Source: Flavobacterium sp. NKUCC04_CG (GTDB lineage Bacteria; Bacteroidota; Bacteroidia; Flavobacteriales; Flavobacteriaceae). Taken from it: 64,000 nucleotides of DNA. A model generated the notes under the pieces. The model saw only the letters and a program-made list of their open reading frames with translations. It did not search any database and was not told the DNA's origin. The stretch's first letter is position 1, and each line of letters begins with the position of its first letter. Location of the stretch: NCBI RefSeq assembly GCF_019345525.1, contig NZ_JAHKRA010000001.1, positions 310,001-374,000 of the forward strand, read 5' to 3'. This document shows positions 27,748-37,012 of the stretch, one piece after another. Both the position numbers and the translations under genes were made by a program.

Positions 27748-29097
27748 ATGTTTAAGAAAATTCGAAATACGGTTCAATTACTTCGTTCAATAGATCTGGA
27801 GCAACTAGCATCTTTATCTGAAAAGGTTGATTTATCAGAAATCGTCAATTCCGTATCTCAGATGGATGAGACCCAATTAAAGGGATTGTCAAAAATGCTA
27901 TCCAGCCAGAACAAAACGAAGGAACTTCCACCTATAGATGCCGATTTTTATAAAATGGACCAAAAGTTATCCGCAGAAGACCGCTTACTACAATTAAAAG
28001 TACGGGCTTTTATGGAAGACGAAATTCAACCGCTCGTCAACGACTATTGGCTACACGACGAGTTTCCGATGGAAATCATCCCTAAACTCGCTCAGTTAAA
28101 CGTTTGTGGACTTACTTTTGAAGGATATGGTTGTGCTGGCAGATCATCATTAATGGAAGGCATTATTGCCAGTGAGATGGCGCGAATCGATACCTCTATC
28201 GCTACTTTTTTTGGCGTTCAGAGCGGGCTAGCCATGGGCTCCATTTACTATTGTGGCTCTGACGCGCAAAAGGCGGAGTGGCTACCAAAAATGCAACAAA
28301 TGAAAACCATTGGTGCCTTTGGACTAACGGAACCCGATGTTGGATCCGGGGTTGCTGGAGGACTAACTACTACAGCAAAAAAAACAGCAAACGGCTGGGT
28401 TTTAAACGGCCAAAAAAAATGGATTGGCAACGCAACCTTCGCTGATTTAATTATTATATGGGCCCGCGATGTCGACGATAATCAAGTCAAGGGGTTTCTT
28501 GTAAAAAAAGACAATCCCGGTTTTGAGGTTGAAAAAATTAAGGGGAAAATGGCATTGAGAATTGTTCAAAACGGACTCATCACCCTAAAGGACTGTGTCG
28601 TTGAGGAAAAAGACCGCCTTCAAAATGCAAACTCTTTTAAGGATACCGCTAAAGTACTTCAAAAAACGCGCGCTGGTGTGGCCTGGATGGCTGTTGGCTG
28701 TGCAAGAGGGGCTTATGAAAACGCTTTGGATTACACTCGAAAAAGAAAACAATTCGGAAAACCAATTGCTTCTTTTCAATTGATCCAAAACCATCTGGTT
28801 GAAATGCTTTCCAATTTAACCGCTATGCAAACCTTGGTATTTCGCCTTTCTCAATTACAAGATCAAGACTTACTAAAAGACGAACACGCTTCTTTGGCTA
28901 AAGTTTTCTGTAGCCTAAGAACTCGAGATATAGTTTCTAAAGCCAGAGAAGTAATGGGAGGCAATGGAATATTACTAGAACATAATGTCGCCCGATTCCT
29001 AGCCGACGCAGAAGCGATTTATTCCTATGAAGGAACTAAGGAAATCAACTCGTTGATTGTTGGGCGAAGTATTACTGGTTTTTCAGCATTCGTATAA
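27748..29097 (+). CDS. Acyl-CoA dehydrogenase, glutaryl-CoA dehydrogenase-like
   Basis: FAD enzyme oxidising an acyl-CoA thioester. Family motifs are visible: AFGLTEPDVGSG, GWVLNGQKKWIGNATFAD, TRKRKQFGKPIASFQLIQ and the C-terminal EVMGGNGILLEHNVARF with the catalytic Glu candidate in YSYEGTKEINSLIVGR. Similarity is closest to the glutaryl-CoA dehydrogenase branch, but substrate cannot be fixed. The first ~65 residues, before the catalytic fold (TVQLLRSIDLEQLASL onward, Leu/Ser-rich helix), are an extra N-terminal segment. Confidence 0.9.
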   Translation: MFKKIRNTVQLLRSIDLEQLASLSEKVDLSEIVNSVSQMDETQLKGLSKMLSSQNKTKELPPIDADFYKMDQKLSAEDRLLQLKVRAFMEDEIQPLVNDYWLHDEFPMEIIPKLAQLNVCGLTFEGYGCAGRSSLMEGIIASEMARIDTSIATFFGVQSGLAMGSIYYCGSDAQKAEWLPKMQQMKTIGAFGLTEPDVGSGVAGGLTTTAKKTANGWVLNGQKKWIGNATFADLIIIWARDVDDNQVKGFLVKKDNPGFEVEKIKGKMALRIVQNGLITLKDCVVEEKDRLQNANSFKDTAKVLQKTRAGVAWMAVGCARGAYENALDYTRKRKQFGKPIASFQLIQNHLVEMLSNLTAMQTLVFRLSQLQDQDLLKDEHASLAKVFCSLRTRDIVSKAREVMGGNGILLEHNVARFLADAEAIYSYEGTKEINSLIVGRSITGFSAFV

Positions 29098-29155
29098 AAC
29101 AGCACAAAAAATAAAGAATGAAACTTAATGTTCTTTGACAAATAAAGGTAAAAAA

Positions 29156-29182
29156 AAAGCCTTATCTTATAGATAAGGCTTT
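29156..29182. terminator. Bidirectional terminator between acyl-CoA dehydrogenase and tRNA-Gly genes
   Basis: AAAGCCTTATCT (29156-29167), loop TAT, AGATAAGGCTTT (29171-29182): a perfect 12-bp stem. It lies 8 bp past the last tRNA on the minus strand and downstream of the dehydrogenase on the plus strand. Confidence 0.88.
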
Positions 29183-29190
29183 AACTGCAG

Positions 29191-29263
<73 letters not shown>

Positions 29264-29299
29264 AGGTGATGATCTTTTAAAACTTTCATCCAGTTTTGG

Positions 29300-29372
<73 letters not shown>

Positions 29373-29409
29373 AATATGATGATCTTTTAAAACTGTCATC
29401 CAGTTTTGG

Positions 29410-29482
<73 letters not shown>

Positions 29483-29495
29483 ATTAATGTGGGTG

Positions 29496-29528
29496 CAAAT
29501 ATAACGCTATTTTTGAATTTTAAACAAA
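29496..29528 (-). promoter_or_regulatory. Promoter of the tRNA-Gly array
   Basis: Minus strand: TTTG (29528-29525), 21-nt spacer, TATATTTG (29503-29496). Start of transcription would fall a few bases before the first tRNA. Confidence 0.7.
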
Positions 29529-29694
29529 CCTTTTTAAAGATTTTTTTCAATTTCAGACAACATATCAAATTAACCTCTAAAAATCAATCCATTAAAAAAG
29601 TAAAAAAATAATCGAACGAAGCATAGGAACCCTTTTTACCCCAAACCGCAACAAAACTTCCACTAAATTAAGAAAACTTTAAGTTCGATTGGTT

Positions 29695-29730
29695 TTGTTT
29701 TTACCGAACTAACTGTACTTTTGTACAAAA
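29695..29730 (+). promoter_or_regulatory. Promoter and candidate operator of the RND efflux operon
   Basis: TTG at 29695-29697, 18-nt spacer, TACTTTTG at 29716-29723. A perfect 12-bp palindrome TTTTGTACAAAA (29719-29730) overlaps the -7 element and the start point, and a partial direct repeat GTACTTTTGTAC spans it. This is a natural operator position for the MarR-like repressor encoded 10 bp downstream. The binding is inferred. Confidence 0.65.
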
Positions 29731-29739
29731 TTTTGAAAG

Positions 29740-30213
29740 ATGAAGCATGAAAAGGAATTAATAGAATTTTTCCAAGATTACTGCGCCCATCATGAAACCA
29801 TGTATAATTATTCGCCTTTAACCGCAAAGATATATACATACCTGATGCTCAGCAGCGATCGAGAGGGAATAACATTTGATGAGATCGTCGAAAAGTTAAA
29901 CGCGAGTAAAAGCTCCGTTTCTAGCAGCTTAAATACCCTAGTTAATAATGCACATGTCGAACATTTTAATAAAATCGATGAGCGCAAAAGATATTTCCGC
30001 GTTAATCCAGACTATTTAACCATACGTTTGAATACCATAAGAGATATACTTGCAAAAGAAAAAAATCTGGCCTATCGCCTACAAGAATACAAAGCAACTA
30101 AAACGGCAGAAACCAAGCCATGTCAAATGAAAATGGGCATTTACATTGAGCACTTAGAAAAAGCCACCCATGAATTAACCAATACTATTGAAAAATTAAA
30201 AAATTCAAATTAA
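29740..30213 (+). CDS. GbsR/MarR-family transcriptional regulator of the efflux operon
   Basis: A 157-residue winged-helix protein. The recognition region SSDREGITFDEIVEKLNASK is followed by SSVSSSLNTLV, the typical MarR/GbsR helix-turn-helix, and the wing KIDERKRYFRV. A C-terminal helix (about 95-155) serves dimerisation. It begins the operon and is followed after 16 bp by the adaptor gene. It probably represses from the overlapping palindrome upstream and responds to a pump substrate (inference). Confidence 0.88.
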   Translation: MKHEKELIEFFQDYCAHHETMYNYSPLTAKIYTYLMLSSDREGITFDEIVEKLNASKSSVSSSLNTLVNNAHVEHFNKIDERKRYFRVNPDYLTIRLNTIRDILAKEKNLAYRLQEYKATKTAETKPCQMKMGIYIEHLEKATHELTNTIEKLKNSN

Positions 30214-30229
30214 CAATCATTATAACATT

Positions 30230-31381
30230 ATGAAACATTTGATCAACACGTTCCTAATTACTGCAGTAGCCCTTACTGTTACCTCATGTAGCCAAAAGCA
30301 AGCGCAGCAGGGTCCTCCTTCAATGCCCTATGGAGTCGTTGATGTTCCGACAAGAACAATAGTAGGATATCAATCATTTCCAGCCAATATTCAAGGGAAA
30401 ATCAACAATAATGTCCGTGCAAAAATTTCGGGTTATATCCAAGAACTTTATGTAGATGAAGGTCAGATTGTTACTAAAGGGCAACCTTTATTTAGATTGG
30501 AAACCAATACATTGAACCAATCTGCTAATGCAGCTAAATCAGGTATTCTTTCTGCTGAAGCAAGCGTTACTGCTGCACAAGTTGAAGTTAATAAGTTAAT
30601 TCCCCTAGTGAATAAAAACATTATTAGCCCAGTTCAATTAGAAACAGCCAAAGCCAACTTAGCTGTTGCAAAAAGTCAATTAGCCCAAGCTAAAGCGAAT
30701 TATGGAGGTGTGGTTGCAGATATCGATTATTCGATTATCAAAAGCCCTGTTTCAGGAGTTGTCGGTAGCCTTCCTTTTAGATTAGGAAGTTTAGTAGGTC
30801 CATCGGATGCCGTTCCGCTAACCACCGTATCGGATATTAGTGAAGTATATGCTTATTTCTCAATGAATGAAAAAGAATATTTCAACTTTTTAAATAGTAC
30901 AGAAGGAAAAACGGTTAAGGAGAAATTAAATAATCTTCCTAAAGTAGATTTGGTTTTAGCCAATAACGAATTGTATAGTGAAAAAGGAAAAATCGAAGCA
31001 GCTACTGGACAGATTGACCCACAGACAGGTACTATACAATTTAGAGCTGTATTCTCAAATAAAGCAGGACTTTTAAACAATGGAAATAGCGGTTTTATTC
31101 GTATTCCAAAAACATATACCGATGTATTAGTAGTACCTGAATCAGCTACGTTTGAACAACAAGGCTTGGTGTATGTTTATAAGGTTGAAAACGATACAGC
31201 ATTATCTACTAAGATTACAGTTCACAATCGTGTAGACCGTATGGCTATAGTAGAAGATGGATTGAAAAAAGGCGACAAAATTGTTGTATCTGGAATCGGT
31301 TCATTAAGAACCGGAACTGCGATAGTACCACAACCGGTTAGTTTTGACACGATCATTAACTCCATTAAACCAAAATTCTAG
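30230..31381 (+). CDS. RND efflux periplasmic adaptor lipoprotein (AcrA/MexA type)
   Basis: Membrane-fusion protein joining the inner-membrane pump to the outer-membrane channel. The signal peptide ends in lipobox VTSC (Cys about 20), giving a lipid-anchored product. The split lipoyl domain (KISGYIQELYVDEGQIVTKG and SPVSGVVGSLPFRLGSLV) flanks an alpha-hairpin (about residues 95-165). The beta-barrel and membrane-proximal domains follow (TGTIQFRAVFSN, then LVVPESATFEQQG). Length is 383. It lies 3 bp before the pump gene. Confidence 0.95.
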   Translation: MKHLINTFLITAVALTVTSCSQKQAQQGPPSMPYGVVDVPTRTIVGYQSFPANIQGKINNNVRAKISGYIQELYVDEGQIVTKGQPLFRLETNTLNQSANAAKSGILSAEASVTAAQVEVNKLIPLVNKNIISPVQLETAKANLAVAKSQLAQAKANYGGVVADIDYSIIKSPVSGVVGSLPFRLGSLVGPSDAVPLTTVSDISEVYAYFSMNEKEYFNFLNSTEGKTVKEKLNNLPKVDLVLANNELYSEKGKIEAATGQIDPQTGTIQFRAVFSNKAGLLNNGNSGFIRIPKTYTDVLVVPESATFEQQGLVYVYKVENDTALSTKITVHNRVDRMAIVEDGLKKGDKIVVSGIGSLRTGTAIVPQPVSFDTIINSIKPKF

Positions 31382-31384
31382 AAA

Positions 31385-34300
31385 ATGCTTAAAACCTTTA
31401 TAGAAAGACCTGTATTATCTACAGTAATTTCAATCATCATCGTAATACTTGGGGTACTCGGATTAACAATCCTCCCAGTAACGCAATACCCCGACATTGC
31501 CCCACCAACTGTGCAAATTAACGCCAATTATCCTGGAGCCAATGCCGAGACGGTTATGCAAAGTGTTATCATCCCTATTGAAGAACAGGTTAATGGGGTT
31601 GAGGGAATGGATTATATTACCTCAACAGCCAGTAACGACGGTAGTGTATCGATACAAGTTCTGTTTAAACAAGGAGTGGATCCGGATATCGCAGCTGTAA
31701 ACGTTCAAAACAGGGTGTCCAGAGCAACGCCTTTGTTACCATCAGAGGTAACGCGTTCGGGAGTTACAACACAAAAGCAACAAACCAGTGCTTTGATGTT
31801 CGTATCCTTCTACTCTACTGACAAAGCCTATGACGCCACTTATATTCAAAACTACATGAACATCAACGTAGTTCCTGAATTAAAGAGGGTTAGTGGTGTT
31901 GGAGATGCAACGATTTTTGGTGCGAGGAACTATTCAATGCGCGTTTGGTTGGATCCAACTAAAATGGCGAATTACGGATTGGTTCCCGCCGATATTAATG
32001 CTGCGCTAAACGAACAGAGTTTGGAAGCGGCTGCAGGTCAGTTGGGAGAAAACTCCGGTCAGGCCTTTCAGTATGTCATCAAATATAGCGGTAAATACAA
32101 AACCGAAAGTCAATACGAAGACATCGTCATTAAATCCTTAAATAACGGTCAGATTTTACGACTTAAAGATGTTGCTAAAATAGAATTAGGCGCACAATCT
32201 TATGCTGGTTCATCTGAGTTATCCGGTAATGATGCTATCGCCATGGCGATCTATCAAACCCCAGGATCTAATGCACAGGAAATTAATAAAAACTTAAAAA
32301 TAGAACTCGAAAAAATCAGTAAATCATTGCCTAAAGGTGTTCATTATATGATCAACTTTGATACCAATGAATTTTTAGATGCCTCTATCAGTAAAGTAGT
32401 AAGCACTTTAATTGAAGCTTTTATCTTGGTTTTTATCGTGGTTTATATCTTCTTACAAGATTTTAGATCAACCTTAATTCCACTGATTGCCGTTCCGGTT
32501 TCTATTGTGGGTACGTTTTTCTTTTTAAATTTATTTGGATTCTCGTTAAACTTATTGACGTTGTTTGCCTTGGTACTTGCGATTGGAATTGTCGTCGATG
32601 ATGCCATCGTCGTCGTCGAGGCAGTGCATGCCAAAATGGAAGAAACCAAACAAGATGCCCGTACCGCTACACATGAAGCCATGGGAGAAATCTCTGGAGC
32701 TATTGTTTCGATTACCCTAGTGATGGCCGCCGTATTTATACCGGTAACGTTTATTACAGGTCCTACAGGTGTTTTCTATAAACAGTTTGGTATTACGCTA
32801 ATCGTAGCGATTATTATCTCGGCTGTAAACGCCTTGACTTTGAGTCCAGCACTTTGTGCTATGTTCTTAAAACAAGGGCACTCGAGTGATCATCAAAAAA
32901 GAAATTTTGTAAGTCGCTTCTTCTTTGCGTTTAACACGGCATTTACTTCGTTGACCAACAGATACGGGAATGGATTTAAATTCCTTTTAAAACACAAATG
33001 GATCACTTTCGCGATCTTAATAGCTTGTTTGGGTATAACATTTTACGCCAATAAAACCATGCCTTCTGGGTTTGTACCTAACGAAGACCGTGGATTTATC
33101 TTAGCCAACGTAGAATTACCTGCTGGAGCATCTAGTGACCGTGTTTATGAATTACAAAAGAAATTCGAAAAAGCGGCTGCTCAAATTCCAGGTGTTGAAA
33201 CCGTAACCGTTATTACAGGAAACAGTATCATTTCTGGTGCTGGATCTAACTACGGTATGGGATTGATTAAAATGAAATCTTTTAAAGAGAGAAAGTCAAA
33301 AGAGATGGCTACCGACGTAGTAATTGGTAAGTTGTTTGGCTTAGCAGCTATGCAGTTTCCCGATGCGAAAATGATTTTCTTCCAACCACCGAGTATACCA
33401 GGTTTTGGTATGTCGTCTGGATTTGAGTTAAAATTATTAGACAAATCAGGAGGAAGCTTAAACGATTTCGACGTGATTGCCAAAAATTATTTGGGCGAAT
33501 TGATGAAACGTCCAGAGATCATGTATGCTCAAACTTCGTTTAACACCAATTTCGCACAATATGAAATTGACCTAAACATCCCAAGAGCCAAAGAATCTGG
33601 TGTTGCTGTTAGTGATATATTCTCCGCTTTACAAGGATATATTGGAGGTATTTACGCTGCCGATTTTACCCGTTTTGGAAAACAATACCGTGTAATGATT
33701 CAAGCATTGCCTGAGAGTAGAACTAATGTGAATAGCTTAAATGAAATTTTTGTACGCACCAGTAATGGAAACATGACACCTGTTACTCAGTTTGTCACTT
33801 TGAAACGCGTGTATGGACCACAGTCGGTAAACCGTTATAACTTGTTTACGTCTGCCAATATATCGGGAGCGCCAAATCCAGGATACAGTTCTGGAGATGC
33901 GATTCACGCTGTTCAAGAAGTTTCTAAAAACACCTTATCATCAAGTTACGGAGTAGACTTTACCGGTTTGTCTCGTGAGGAGATCAACGCCGGTTCACAA
34001 ACCATGTTGATTTTTATCTTGTGTATCGTGTTTGTTTACTTTATTCTTTCAGCTCAATACGAAAGTTACTTATTGCCGTTTGCTATTATATTATCACTAC
34101 CAACGGGTATTATGGGTGCATTTCTCGCTCAAAAACTCGCAGGATTAGAGAACAATATCTATTTCCAAATTGCACTGATCATGCTGGTCGGATTGCTTGC
34201 TAAAAACGCGATTCTTATTGTGGAGTTTGCGGTTCAAAGACGTCGACATGGAGAAACTATTGCAGAATCTGCTATTAATGGTGCCAAAGCGCGTTTACGT

Positions 34301-34522
34301 CCAATTTTGATGACTTCGTTTGCCTTTATCCTCGGTTTGATGCCATTGGTACTCGCTTCTGGAGTTGGAGCAAGTGGTAACCGCTCTATCGGAACTGGTG
34401 CTGTTTTCGGATTGTTAATCGGTACTATATTAGGGGTTTTTGTTATCCCAGTACTTTATGTAATATTCCAATGGCTTCAAGAAAAAGTTAAACCTATGAA
34501 ATTTGAAGAAAAACATAATTAG
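31385..34522 (+). CDS. RND multidrug efflux pump, HAE-1 (AcrB type)
   Basis: A 1045-residue proton-driven inner-membrane transporter with the AcrB plan: twelve membrane helices and two large periplasmic loops. The proton-relay Asp pair is in GIVVDDAIVVVEAV (TM4), and the relay lysine is in LLAKNAILIVEFA (TM10). N-terminus FIERPVLSTVISIIIVILG and the loop QYPDIAPPTVQINANYPGA are typical HAE-1. Substrates cannot be predicted. The tripartite system is complete in this operon. Confidence 0.97.
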   Translation: MLKTFIERPVLSTVISIIIVILGVLGLTILPVTQYPDIAPPTVQINANYPGANAETVMQSVIIPIEEQVNGVEGMDYITSTASNDGSVSIQVLFKQGVDPDIAAVNVQNRVSRATPLLPSEVTRSGVTTQKQQTSALMFVSFYSTDKAYDATYIQNYMNINVVPELKRVSGVGDATIFGARNYSMRVWLDPTKMANYGLVPADINAALNEQSLEAAAGQLGENSGQAFQYVIKYSGKYKTESQYEDIVIKSLNNGQILRLKDVAKIELGAQSYAGSSELSGNDAIAMAIYQTPGSNAQEINKNLKIELEKISKSLPKGVHYMINFDTNEFLDASISKVVSTLIEAFILVFIVVYIFLQDFRSTLIPLIAVPVSIVGTFFFLNLFGFSLNLLTLFALVLAIGIVVDDAIVVVEAVHAKMEETKQDARTATHEAMGEISGAIVSITLVMAAVFIPVTFITGPTGVFYKQFGITLIVAIIISAVNALTLSPALCAMFLKQGHSSDHQKRNFVSRFFFAFNTAFTSLTNRYGNGFKFLLKHKWITFAILIACLGITFYANKTMPSGFVPNEDRGFILANVELPAGASSDRVYELQKKFEKAAAQIPGVETVTVITGNSIISGAGSNYGMGLIKMKSFKERKSKEMATDVVIGKLFGLAAMQFPDAKMIFFQPPSIPGFGMSSGFELKLLDKSGGSLNDFDVIAKNYLGELMKRPEIMYAQTSFNTNFAQYEIDLNIPRAKESGVAVSDIFSALQGYIGGIYAADFTRFGKQYRVMIQALPESRTNVNSLNEIFVRTSNGNMTPVTQFVTLKRVYGPQSVNRYNLFTSANISGAPNPGYSSGDAIHAVQEVSKNTLSSSYGVDFTGLSREEINAGSQTMLIFILCIVFVYFILSAQYESYLLPFAIILSLPTGIMGAFLAQKLAGLENNIYFQIALIMLVGLLAKNAILIVEFAVQRRRHGETIAESAINGAKARLRPILMTSFAFILGLMPLVLASGVGASGNRSIGTGAVFGLLIGTILGVFVIPVLYVIFQWLQEKVKPMKFEEKHN

Positions 34523-34532
34523 TGAATTCAAA

Positions 34533-35945
34533 ATGAGAAAAAACACTTTATATAGAATCATCCCTGTAGCCATCGTTGCCCTTAGTGTCCAATCGTGTTT
34601 TGTAGCCAAAACCTACGAGCGACCTGAAGTGATTAACGAGCAAAATTACAGAACAGATCGTCTCAACTCAGACAGTCTTTCCATGGCCAATGTGCCGTGG
34701 AAGGATTTGTTTAGCGACCCTATATTAATTCAATATATTGATAAAGGTCTTGATACAAACTTAGACATTCGTGTGGCCATGCAAAACATCGAAGCCGCCA
34801 ATGCCTATTTTAAACAAGGAAAAATGGGGTATTTACCTACTTTAAACTTAGGAGCCAACTATACCCACTCTGTTCCTTCAAAAAACACCCAATTGGGTGC
34901 CTTGTTTTCCAACGGTGACCGAGTAAAAGTAGACCAATATGATATCACAGGAAATTTTTCTTGGGAAGCTGATATTTGGGGAAAAATAAGAAGTAATAAA
35001 AGAGCCTTTGGCGCGAGTTATCTACAGACCGTAGCGGCTCATCAAGCGGTAAAAACGCAGTTAATCGCTACTATTGCTTCTACTTATTACCAATTATTAT
35101 CTCTTGACGAACAGCAACGCATCACTAAGGAAACCATTTTAAACAGAGAGAAAAGTTTAGAAACCATTATTGCTTTAAAAGAAGCTGGACAAGTGACTGA
35201 AGTGGCTGTTAAACAAAACGAAGCGCTATTACTCAATACAAGATCACAATTGTTAGACATCAACAACAACATCAAGTTGATGGAAAACACTTTTAGTATT
35301 TTATTGGCTGACAATCCAGAAAGCATCAAGCGTTCTACTTTGGCCGAACAAAAATTAAATAGCGATTTGACTGTTGGAGTTCCAATGCAACTATTGAGTA
35401 ATCGTCCGGATGTTCTAGCAGCAGAATACGGATTGATGAATGCCTTTGAAATGACCAATGTTGCGCGTAGTAATTTCTACCCTTCTTTTAAATTAACCGC
35501 TACTGGTGGTTTGCAAAGTATTAAATTTGATGAATTGTTCAACACCAATTCTCTATTTGCTAATATCATAGGAGGACTAACTCAACCGTTGATCAATGGA
35601 AGACAAATCCGCACCCAACACCAAGTGAGTCAAGCCAATCAAGAAATCGCATTTTTGAATTATAAAAAAGCCATGCTAAATGCCAGTAAAGAAGTTTCTG
35701 ACGCACTTTACACATATCAAGCCATGGATGAGAAAATTGGTTTAAAAACGAAAGAAGTGGAAGCTTATAGTCTAGCAGCTGAATATTCAGAAGAATTGCA
35801 AAACAACGGTATGGCGAATTATTTAGAAGTTTTGACCGCTAAAGAAAATACTTTAGCTGCACAACTCAATTTAATCAATACGCAATTTAGCAAATTGAAT
35901 GCTATAGTACAATTATACAAAGCAGTAGGTGGTGGAGTAAAATAA
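34533..35945 (+). CDS. Outer-membrane efflux channel lipoprotein (TolC/NodT family)
   Basis: A 470-residue trimeric channel protein with a signal peptide and lipobox VQSC (Cys about 22). Two repeats of the OEP fold are seen, including long coiled-coil helices and LLSNRPDVLAAEYGLMNAFE, typical of NodT members. ATG 34533 is chosen over TTG 34503, which would overlap the pump gene by 20 bp. It is the last gene of the operon, before a strong terminator. Confidence 0.95.
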   Translation: MRKNTLYRIIPVAIVALSVQSCFVAKTYERPEVINEQNYRTDRLNSDSLSMANVPWKDLFSDPILIQYIDKGLDTNLDIRVAMQNIEAANAYFKQGKMGYLPTLNLGANYTHSVPSKNTQLGALFSNGDRVKVDQYDITGNFSWEADIWGKIRSNKRAFGASYLQTVAAHQAVKTQLIATIASTYYQLLSLDEQQRITKETILNREKSLETIIALKEAGQVTEVAVKQNEALLLNTRSQLLDINNNIKLMENTFSILLADNPESIKRSTLAEQKLNSDLTVGVPMQLLSNRPDVLAAEYGLMNAFEMTNVARSNFYPSFKLTATGGLQSIKFDELFNTNSLFANIIGGLTQPLINGRQIRTQHQVSQANQEIAFLNYKKAMLNASKEVSDALYTYQAMDEKIGLKTKEVEAYSLAAEYSEELQNNGMANYLEVLTAKENTLAAQLNLINTQFSKLNAIVQLYKAVGGGVK

Positions 35946-35970
35946 TTCCACTTATATACTATCAATAATC

Positions 35971-36006
35971 GAGCGGTTTGATCTAATCAAACCGCTCTTT
36001 TTTTTT
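35971..36006 (+). terminator. Terminator of the RND operon
   Basis: GAGCGGTTTGAT (35971-35982), loop CTA, ATCAAACCGCTC (35986-35997), then nine Ts: a perfect 12-bp stem with a long U-tract. Confidence 0.93.
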
Positions 36007-36021
36007 ATCTTTATAAAAAAA

Positions 36022-36648
36022 ATGTTTGCCAAAATCCCTTTTTTAGTACCGATACTATTCCCCAAACAATTGTGGGCAGTAGCCAATACGGATAAAAAAA
36101 TCTACCTTACTTTCGATGACGGCCCTATACCCGAAGTTACAGAATGGGTCTTAGAGCTGCTTGCATTATATCAGATCAAAGCAACGTTTTTTTGCATAGG
36201 GGATAACATTCGCAAGCATCCCAATATTTTCAAAAAAGTCATTCATGCCGGTCACCAAATTGGCAATCACACCGATCATCATGTCAACGGTTGGAAAACG
36301 GAAACATCAATATATATTGAAGAGGTTGTACAATGCACAAAAAAAATAGAGAAACACACGAAAGTTTCGCAGCACTTATTTAGACCCCCGTATGGAAAGA
36401 TAAAAGCTTCCCAAGCTAAAATCTTGCTACAAAAAAAATATAAAATAGTTATGTGGACGGTGTTGAGTAAAGATTATGACGCCAAAACGTCTCCGGAACA
36501 GTGTTTACAGAACGTAGTAAAGCACACCCGATCAGGTAGTATTATATTGTTCCACGACAGCTGGAAAGCATCGGGAAATTTAAAATTTGCCTTGCCCAAG
36601 GCTATTGAGTATCTCCTAAAGGAAGGCTATCAATTTGAGCTATTATAA
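36022..36648 (+). CDS. Polysaccharide deacetylase (NodB/CE4 family)
   Basis: A 208-residue CE4 enzyme. Motif 1 TFDDGP, motif 2 HQIGNHTDHH (the HxxxH metal ligands), motif 3 LFRPPYGK, motif 4 around DYDAKTSPE and motif 5 GSIILFHDS are all visible, so it should be an active metal-dependent deacetylase of an N-acetylated glycan such as peptidoglycan or chitooligosaccharide. A hydrophobic N-terminus (MFAKIPFLVPILF) may be a weak signal or anchor. Its 3' end overlaps the convergent thioredoxin-like gene by 6 bp. Confidence 0.92.
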   Translation: MFAKIPFLVPILFPKQLWAVANTDKKIYLTFDDGPIPEVTEWVLELLALYQIKATFFCIGDNIRKHPNIFKKVIHAGHQIGNHTDHHVNGWKTETSIYIEEVVQCTKKIEKHTKVSQHLFRPPYGKIKASQAKILLQKKYKIVMWTVLSKDYDAKTSPEQCLQNVVKHTRSGSIILFHDSWKASGNLKFALPKAIEYLLKEGYQFELL

Positions 36649-36936
36649 GGCTTTAGAAATGGTAATTAAGGCATTAGCCTCTATAGTTCCCGTTTGCCTC
36701 CATACCATTGCCCCATTGCGATAAATCATCATCGTAGGTACATTTTTGATACGTAAGGCATCCGATAAATCCTTATTTTTCTCCACGTCTATTTTAATAA
36801 CGCGCAATTGGTCGCCCATAGCCGCAGCCACATCATGAATCACGGGTTGCATCGATTTGGAACTTTCGTTCCACTGTGCGTAAAAATAAATTAGAACGGG
36901 TACATTAGCACTAATTAATTCTCCAAATTTTGACAT
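36643..36936 (-). CDS. Thioredoxin-fold protein lacking the CxxC pair
   Basis: A 97-residue single thioredoxin domain. The fold is clear: VLIYFYAQW before the active-site loop, VIKIDVEKNKDLSDAL, and the cis-proline region VPTMMIYRNGAMVW. The usual WCGPCK reads WNESSK, so both active-site cysteines (positions 23 and 26) are Asn and Ser. It cannot act as a disulfide reductase and may be a binding or scaffold protein. It is a monocistronic gene on the minus strand. Confidence 0.88.
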   Translation of the reverse strand: MSKFGELISANVPVLIYFYAQWNESSKSMQPVIHDVAAAMGDQLRVIKIDVEKNKDLSDALRIKNVPTMMIYRNGAMVWRQTGTIEANALITISKAL

Positions 36937-37012
36937 AAACAGTTATTTAGCTTATTAAACATAGCAATTCCGTAGGCACTCTAAACAAAAATACGATTTT
37001 TTGGGAATTGAA

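Noticed and set aside
36022..36648. Polysaccharide deacetylase as part of the RND operon
   Set aside because: A strong terminator with a nine-T tract separates it from the efflux genes.
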